From BOG-908 sp964242595 (GTDB taxonomy: Bacteria; Pseudomonadota; Alphaproteobacteria; Acetobacterales; Acetobacteraceae), in contig CAXTBC010000002.1 of the NCBI GenBank assembly GCA_964242595.1, forward strand, positions 46,969-110,968: 64,000 nt of DNA. Reading direction: 5' to 3'. The notes under the pieces were generated by a model. It was not told the DNA's origin and made no database searches. It saw only the letters and a program-made list of their open reading frames with translations. This document shows, piece after piece, positions 59,682-64,000 of this stretch. A program made the translations under genes and the position numbers. Each line of letters starts with the position of its first letter. Positions within the stretch are counted from its first letter, which is position 1.

Positions 59682-60155
59682 ATGCCGCAGCTCTCGTTCC
59701 ACACGCCGGTGGGCGCACTGACTTTATCCGAAGAAGACGGTGCTGTCGTCTCCCTGGATTGGGGTTTCGGTCGCGATCAGGCGGACACCGCGTTGCTTCG
59801 TCGCGGCCGCGCTCAGTTGCAGGCCTATTTCGACGGCGAACTCACGGCGTTCGACTTGCCTTTGGCGCCCTCGGGCAGCGCTTACCGTCAGCGCGTGTGG
59901 CAAGCCTTGCGTGACATACCTTACGGGCAGACAGCCTCCTACATCAGGCTCGCCGCTGCCGCCGGTGGTTCGGCACGCTCGGTTGGCGGCGCTAACGCAG
60001 CCAACCCGATCCCCATCCTGATCCCTTGTCATCGCGTGGTCGGCAGCGTCGGAGCCGGCGGTTATTCCGGCGGTGACGGAATCGAAACCAAGATGTGGTT
60101 GCTTGCGCTTGAACAGCGTGCACGCTCCACGGATGCGTGCCCGGAGGTCCGATGA
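59682..60155 (+). CDS. Methylated-DNA--protein-cysteine methyltransferase
   Basis: A 157-residue suicide repair protein: YRQRVWQALRDIPYGQTASY, ARSVGGANAANPIPILIPCH with RVVGSVGAGGYSGG; the PCHRV cysteine accepts the alkyl group from O6-alkylguanine. The usual LWLLEHE tail appears as MWLLALEQRA. Divergent from the ferredoxin gene; its TGA overlaps the ATG of the quinone reductase. Confidence 0.92.
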   Translation: MPQLSFHTPVGALTLSEEDGAVVSLDWGFGRDQADTALLRRGRAQLQAYFDGELTAFDLPLAPSGSAYRQRVWQALRDIPYGQTASYIRLAAAAGGSARSVGGANAANPIPILIPCHRVVGSVGAGGYSGGDGIETKMWLLALEQRARSTDACPEVR

Positions 60156-61123
60156 GCAAGGCAGTTCGCATTCATGGCTACGGCGGACCTGAGGTTTTGC
60201 GCTGGGAAGACGTGCCGGTGCCTGAACCCGGGCCAGGCGAGGTCCTGCTCGCCCAGAAGGCGATCGGCCTGAACTTCATCGACGTCTACTTCCGCACCGG
60301 CCACTACAAGGTGCCGGGCTTTCCCGCCGTGATCGGCCAGGAAGGCGCCGGTATCGTGTCCGCGCTGGGCCAAGGCGTGCAAAGCCTGGCGGTAGGGGAC
60401 CGTGTCGCCTATGCCGGTGCGCTGGGGGCATATGCTGCCAACCGGATCGTCCAGGCAGACCGCCTGGTAAAGCTGCCCGACGCTGTGGATTTTCCTACCG
60501 CCGCCTCGATCATGTTGCAGGGCCTGACCGCGCACTACTTGCTCCACAGCACGTATCACGCCAAGGCAGGAGACACGGTGGTGGTGCACGCCGCGGCCGG
60601 AGGTGTAGGCCTGCTGCTATGCCAATGGGCACGCCATCTCGGCGTCAACGTTATCGGCGTCGTCTCTACGCCAGCCAAGGCGGAGTTGGCGAAGCGGAAC
60701 GGTGCCAGCCACGTGGTGATTGGCCACCAGGGGCTGGCTGCCGAAGTGAAACGGCTGACCGGCGGCGCCATGGTGCCGGTGGTCTACGACAGCGTGGGCA
60801 AGGACACGTTCCAGGCAAGCCTGGATTGTCTGGCCCCGCTCGGCCTGATGGTTACTTACGGTTCGTCGTCGGGCCCTGTGCCTCCGGTGGACCCCACTAT
60901 CCTGGCGGCCAAGGGCAGCCTGTTCCTGACCCGGCCCACGCTCTCCACCTACGTGTCCAAACGCTCCGAGCTGGAGCGCATGTCGGCCGACCTGTTCGGC
61001 GTCGTCGTCAGCGGCGCCGTGCGGCCGGGCGTGCACCAGACGTTCGCCTTGCAAGACGCGGCTGCGGCGCACTCGGCGTTGGAGAGCCGAGCGACGACGG
61101 GAAGCACGGTGCTGATCCCGTAA
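60152..61123 (+). CDS. NADPH:quinone reductase (QOR, zinc-independent MDR family)
   Basis: A 323-residue medium-chain reductase: GGPEVLRWEDVPVPEPGPGE, GLNFIDVYFRTGHYKVPGFP, GQEGAGIV, TAHYLLHSTYHAKAGDTVVV, the NADPH motif HAAAGGVGLLLCQWA, and VVYDSVGKDTFQASLDCL. No zinc ligands, as in crystallin-type QORs. ATG 60152 with GGAGG. Confidence 0.9.
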   Translation: MSKAVRIHGYGGPEVLRWEDVPVPEPGPGEVLLAQKAIGLNFIDVYFRTGHYKVPGFPAVIGQEGAGIVSALGQGVQSLAVGDRVAYAGALGAYAANRIVQADRLVKLPDAVDFPTAASIMLQGLTAHYLLHSTYHAKAGDTVVVHAAAGGVGLLLCQWARHLGVNVIGVVSTPAKAELAKRNGASHVVIGHQGLAAEVKRLTGGAMVPVVYDSVGKDTFQASLDCLAPLGLMVTYGSSSGPVPPVDPTILAAKGSLFLTRPTLSTYVSKRSELERMSADLFGVVVSGAVRPGVHQTFALQDAAAAHSALESRATTGSTVLIP

Positions 61124-61127
61124 GACG

Positions 61128-61256
61128 GCATGGGGCTTTGCCCCAAACCTCGCTGGGCCTGAGACCCCAGACCCCCGTTTATCAGAGTGCTTACCAAACA
61201 GCCTCTAAGGACGACTGTCCTTAGCGGGGTCCAGGGGCAGAGCCCCTGGCCTTCCT
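61128..61256. repeat. Type B repeat (full, inverted relative to the others)
   Basis: CATGGGGCTTTGCCCCAAAC, CTGGGCCTGAGACCCCAG, a core with CTAAGGACGACTGTCCTTAG, then GGGGTCCAGGGGCAGAGCCC. It lies between convergent genes. Confidence 0.8.
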
Positions 61257-61273
61257 ACGCCGGACGAAGACAT

Positions 61274-62029
61274 TCACCCGTAAGCCCGCGCGAACAACGC
61301 CACTGTCAGCACTACACCGATAGCTACCACGCCCAGGCGCAGCCTGCGCTCGTCCACCCGCAACATCATCCACGCGCCGACCTGGCCGCCAATGAGCGCG
61401 CCCACCGCCACAGCCAGCGCCGCGTCCCAGTGCACGTCTTTCGAGAACGCAAAGATCGCCACTGCCGAGGCGTTCATCACGCCGGCCAGCACGTTCTTCG
61501 TGGCCCCGGCCCGCCGCACCGGCAAGCCTGCCAAGGTGAGTGCCGCCAACATCAGCATGCCGATGCCGCCACCGAAATAGCCGCCATAGACGGCGATGGC
61601 AGACTGCGCCACCGCCGCGCCCCACGGCGGCATGTGGGGCGTCGCGTCGCCGCCGCGCCGGAAGAAGCTGCCCCACGCGAACACCGCCGTGGCGAACAGC
61701 ACCAGGAACGGAACCAGGCGTTCGAAAAAGCTTTCGGGCGTGGCCAGCAGCAGCAGCGCGCCCAACCCGCCGCCGATCAGGCTCAACGCCACAAGCAGGC
61801 GGAAGCTCAACCCCTCGGCACCGGATACGTGGTGCCGCCCCGTCCAACCGGTGGCCAACTGGCCGGGGAACAACGCCACGGTGGAGGTGATGTTGGCCGC
61901 ACGCGCACCCATGCCGAACAGCAGCAGCGCCGGAAACGTGATGAAGGAGCCGCCGCCGGCTAGCGCGTTCTGGGCGCCGGCAATCAGCGCTGCGCCGAGC
62001 AGCAGAAAATAAAGCGGTAAGTGATGCAA
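61274..62029 (-). CDS. TauE/SafE-family membrane transporter
   Basis: A 251-residue protein with seven to eight helices and the family's Gly-rich motifs AGGGSFITFPALLLFGM, AANITSTVALFPGQ and YGGYFGGGIGMLMLAAL. The family exports sulfite, sulfoacetate or related anions; substrate unknown. TTG 62029 has AGGAG five bases upstream, a good match; no better start exists in frame before the first helix. Confidence 0.85.
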   Translation of the reverse strand: MHHLPLYFLLLGAALIAGAQNALAGGGSFITFPALLLFGMGARAANITSTVALFPGQLATGWTGRHHVSGAEGLSFRLLVALSLIGGGLGALLLLATPESFFERLVPFLVLFATAVFAWGSFFRRGGDATPHMPPWGAAVAQSAIAVYGGYFGGGIGMLMLAALTLAGLPVRRAGATKNVLAGVMNASAVAIFAFSKDVHWDAALAVAVGALIGGQVGAWMMLRVDERRLRLGVVAIGVVLTVALFARAYG

Positions 62030-62069
62030 GGTGGCTCCTGAAGGCTGACAGTCGGCTGGCGCTCCTAAA

Positions 62070-62200
62070 AGAAGAAGCAGTTCTTTTTCGCGGGTATGAA
62101 GCAAAAGCTTTTGCTCCTTGTCGGGTGCTGGCGGACAGGAGCGCGCCCAGCGGATAAAAGCTTTTTGCTTCTTTTTCTCGAAAAAGAAGGCCTTTCTTGC
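62070..62200. repeat. Type A repeat, inverted pair (left unit damaged)
   Basis: Left unit GCAGTTCTTTTTCGCGGGTA has lost its right arm; right unit 62155-62200 is intact. It separates divergent genes. Confidence 0.8.
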
Positions 62201-62245
62201 CCAGATTCCGGTGTTAGAACGCTTCTGCAACGCTTCAGGCCGCTC

Positions 62246-63628
62246 ATGTCCGACACCATCGCGCCGCAAGAGACCGCCGACCAGGCGCTGAACCGCGCGC
62301 TGACCGCGGCCAAGCTGCGTCGGATCAACGAGGCCATCGGCATCTGCCGGGACTTGCTGGCCGCCACGCCGGAACTGCCCGGCGCGCTCGGTCTGCTGGG
62401 CGGCATCCTGGGCCAGGAAGGCTGCACGGACGAGGCGATCGAACTGCTGCGCGCCGCGGTGGCAAGGCAGCCCAACGTGGGCAATTGGCACCTGAACCTG
62501 TGTGCGCTCTACCGCGGCAAGAACATGCTGGACGAAGCGCTGGCGGCTGGGCTGGAGGCCATACGCACCAGCCCCGACACCGCCGCGCACCGTGTCGAAC
62601 TGGCCCTCACGCACCTGACGCGCGGCGAGCGCGACATGGCCTCGCTGCGTTACCGCGAGGCCATGGGGCGCGAGCCGGAGAACCCGGCCGCCCACATGGG
62701 ACTGGGCGAGCTGCTGCTGTCCTTCGGCGAGTACGGGCCCGGCTGGATGGAGTACGCCTGGCGCAACAAGCTCGACCAGGCGCGCGGCACGCTGCCGAAG
62801 ATGACCGCCGCGCAGTGGAACGGCATGGCCCTGCCCGGCGGCACGCTGCTTCTGGTGGCCGACCAGGGTTTCGGCGACATGATCCAGTTCGCCCGCTACA
62901 TTCCCTCGGTGAAGCAGCGCGTGCCCCGGTTGGTGGTGGGCTGGGGGCCGGAGGTGACGGCGCTGCTGGGCCACCATCCGGACATCGACGCCTGTTTCAC
63001 CAGGTGGCAGGACGCGCCGCCGCACGACGCCTACGTGCTGCTCTCCAGCCTGCCGCAGATCTTCGGCACCGAGCTGGCCACCATACCCGCGCCGGTCCCG
63101 TATCTGACCTTGAACGAGGAGCGGGTAGCGGCCTGGCGCCAGCGCCTGGCGCAGTTGCGGCCGCAACGCCGGCTGCGCGTCGGCTTGGCCTGGTCCGGCC
63201 GCCCCACCCACCCCAACAACCTGCGCCGGTCCGTGCGCATGGCCATGCTGGCGCCTGTGCTGGCCATCCAAAGCGTGGATTTCTTCGGCCTGCAGAAGCC
63301 GTTCCCTGACGAGGACCGGGCGTGCGCCGCCGGCCACCCCGCGTTCACGGACCTCTCGCCGGAACTGACCGACTTCGCAGAGACGGGCGCGGTGATGAAG
63401 AACCTGGACCTGGTGATCGCCGTGGACACCGCCGTGGTGCACCTGGCCGGCGCGCTGGGCGTACAGGCCTGGGTGATGGTGCCCGAGCCGGCCGACTGGC
63501 GCTGGCTGCTGGGGCGGACGGACAGCCCCTGGTACCCGACGCTACGGCTGTTCAGGCAGAAGCGGGCCACGGAGTGGGGCGCTGTGGTGGCAGAGGTGGC
63601 AGAGGGCCTGGCAGAAAAGGCAAGGTAG
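62246..63628 (+). CDS. TPR protein with GT9-like glycosyltransferase domain
   Basis: A 460-residue protein: three to four tetratricopeptide helices in the first 150 residues (for example INEAIGICRDLLAATPELPG, DEALAAGLEAIRTSPD), then a GT-B-like domain (LLVADQGFGDMIQFARYIPS, RRLRVGLAWSGRPTHPNN, KNLDLVIAVDTAVVHLAGAL, WRWLLGRTDSPWYPTLRLF). Such proteins sit near polysaccharide or glycoprotein genes; substrate unknown. ATG 62246. Confidence 0.82.
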   Translation: MSDTIAPQETADQALNRALTAAKLRRINEAIGICRDLLAATPELPGALGLLGGILGQEGCTDEAIELLRAAVARQPNVGNWHLNLCALYRGKNMLDEALAAGLEAIRTSPDTAAHRVELALTHLTRGERDMASLRYREAMGREPENPAAHMGLGELLLSFGEYGPGWMEYAWRNKLDQARGTLPKMTAAQWNGMALPGGTLLLVADQGFGDMIQFARYIPSVKQRVPRLVVGWGPEVTALLGHHPDIDACFTRWQDAPPHDAYVLLSSLPQIFGTELATIPAPVPYLTLNEERVAAWRQRLAQLRPQRRLRVGLAWSGRPTHPNNLRRSVRMAMLAPVLAIQSVDFFGLQKPFPDEDRACAAGHPAFTDLSPELTDFAETGAVMKNLDLVIAVDTAVVHLAGALGVQAWVMVPEPADWRWLLGRTDSPWYPTLRLFRQKRATEWGAVVAEVAEGLAEKAR

Positions 63629-63760
63629 GCAAGGCCTTCTTTTCTGAAGAAAAGAAGCAAAAGACTTTTGTCCATTGGGCGCGCACCTTTCTGCACCACC
63701 CGACAGGGCCCAAAAGTTTTTTGGTTCTTTTTTTCAAAAAAGAACTGCTTGCCTTGCCTT
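63627..63760. repeat. Type A repeat, inverted pair
   Basis: Units 63627-63671 and 63710-63757 after the TPR gene and before uvrB; both arms intact. Confidence 0.85.
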
Positions 63761-63780
63761 CTCCTCCCCATCTGACACCC

Positions 63781-64000
63781 ATGTCACAAACCACGGCGCG
63801 CCCCGCGCCCGTCAAGTTCATTCCCCAGCGCCAGCCCGCCAAGCCGGCCACCAACCGGTTCCGCGTGCAGTCGGACTACCAGCCCGCCGGCGACCAGCCC
63901 ACCGCCATAGGCGAGCTCGTCTCCGGCATCACCGCGGCCGACAAGGACCAGGTGCTGCTCGGCGTCACCGGCTCGGGCAAGACCTTCACCATGGCCAAGG
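63781..64000 (+). CDS. uvrB: Excinuclease ABC subunit B (partial, 5' end only)
   Basis: The first 73 codons to the window edge. After a basic leader comes FRVQSDYQPAGDQPTAIGEL and the Walker A region QVLLGVTGSGKTFTMAK, diagnostic of UvrB. It verifies damage in nucleotide excision repair with UvrA and UvrC. ATG 63781. Confidence 0.93.
   Translation, partial: MSQTTARPAPVKFIPQRQPAKPATNRFRVQSDYQPAGDQPTAIGELVSGITAADKDQVLLGVTGSGKTFTMAK

Noticed and set aside
61274..63442. A 722-codon minus-strand frame
   Set aside because: Only its last 251 codons (TauE/SafE) are real; the upstream part is antisense of the TPR gene and a repeat.

Overview
The window is chromosomal DNA from a GC-rich alphaproteobacterium, most likely of the order Rhodospirillales and probably the family Acetobacteraceae. 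This placement is inference from three things: the gene families; the conserved alphaproteobacterial blocks leuS-lptE-holA facing parB-parA-rsmG-mnmG-mnmE, and hemE next to the kinase/phosphorylase regulator gene; and two abundant intergenic repeat families. One is an AT-rich hairpin repeat (type A), the other a GC-rich nested palindrome (type B). Together they fill most intergenic gaps.

Layout. 0-6.6 kb: a lipoprotein gene cut by the window edge, a HIT protein, a WD40/CobW GTPase pair, a glycosyltransferase/glutathione transferase pair and dinB. 6.6-8.2 kb: a visibly AT-richer accessory patch with a decayed gene, a DUF1828/DUF1829 gene and a small gene remnant. 8.2-11 kb: the KDO genes kdsA, kdsB and kdsD. 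11-15.3 kb: a sensor kinase, a receiver and a hybrid receiver-kinase, then dapE. 15.5-25.5 kb: moaD/moaE, cca, a TetR regulator with an isolated RND-pump domain protein, an agmatinase-family gene, tag, an unusual zinc-ribbon/PBP/OmpA protein and a CoA transferase.

25.9-30.4 kb: the haem operon hemE-hemH-HAD-hemJ, divergent from the kinase/phosphorylase regulator gene. The gap between them is the position of oriC in Caulobacter and carries AT-rich sequence and near-consensus DnaA boxes. 30.4-39.1 kb: lolA-like, pyrF, kup, a GFA protein, ilvE, and a MarR/OmpR/sensor-kinase set. 39.2-41.3 kb: a small, apparently acquired element between an intact tRNA-Met gene and a 3' tRNA fragment. It holds a stand-alone proteasome-fold (Ntn) hydrolase and a 70-residue partner; this is the best candidate in the window for an undescribed system.

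41.4-48.7 kb: ferredoxin-NADP reductase, tsaE, murU-like, addB, a short-chain dehydrogenase and a PLP-homeostasis protein. 48.7-59.6 kb: the conserved origin-proximal block (DUF3576, leuS, lptE, holA; parB, parA, rsmG, mnmG, mnmE), with two parS sites inside the start of rsmG. 59.7-64 kb: an O6-alkylguanine methyltransferase, a quinone reductase, a TauE/SafE protein, a TPR-glycosyltransferase and the start of uvrB.

Genes are tightly packed. Many neighbours overlap by a few bases (GTGA, ATGA, TTGA or TGATG junctions), which I used to choose starts. Several genes take their last codons and stop from a repeat. All product names rest on reading motifs by eye; no database search was run.
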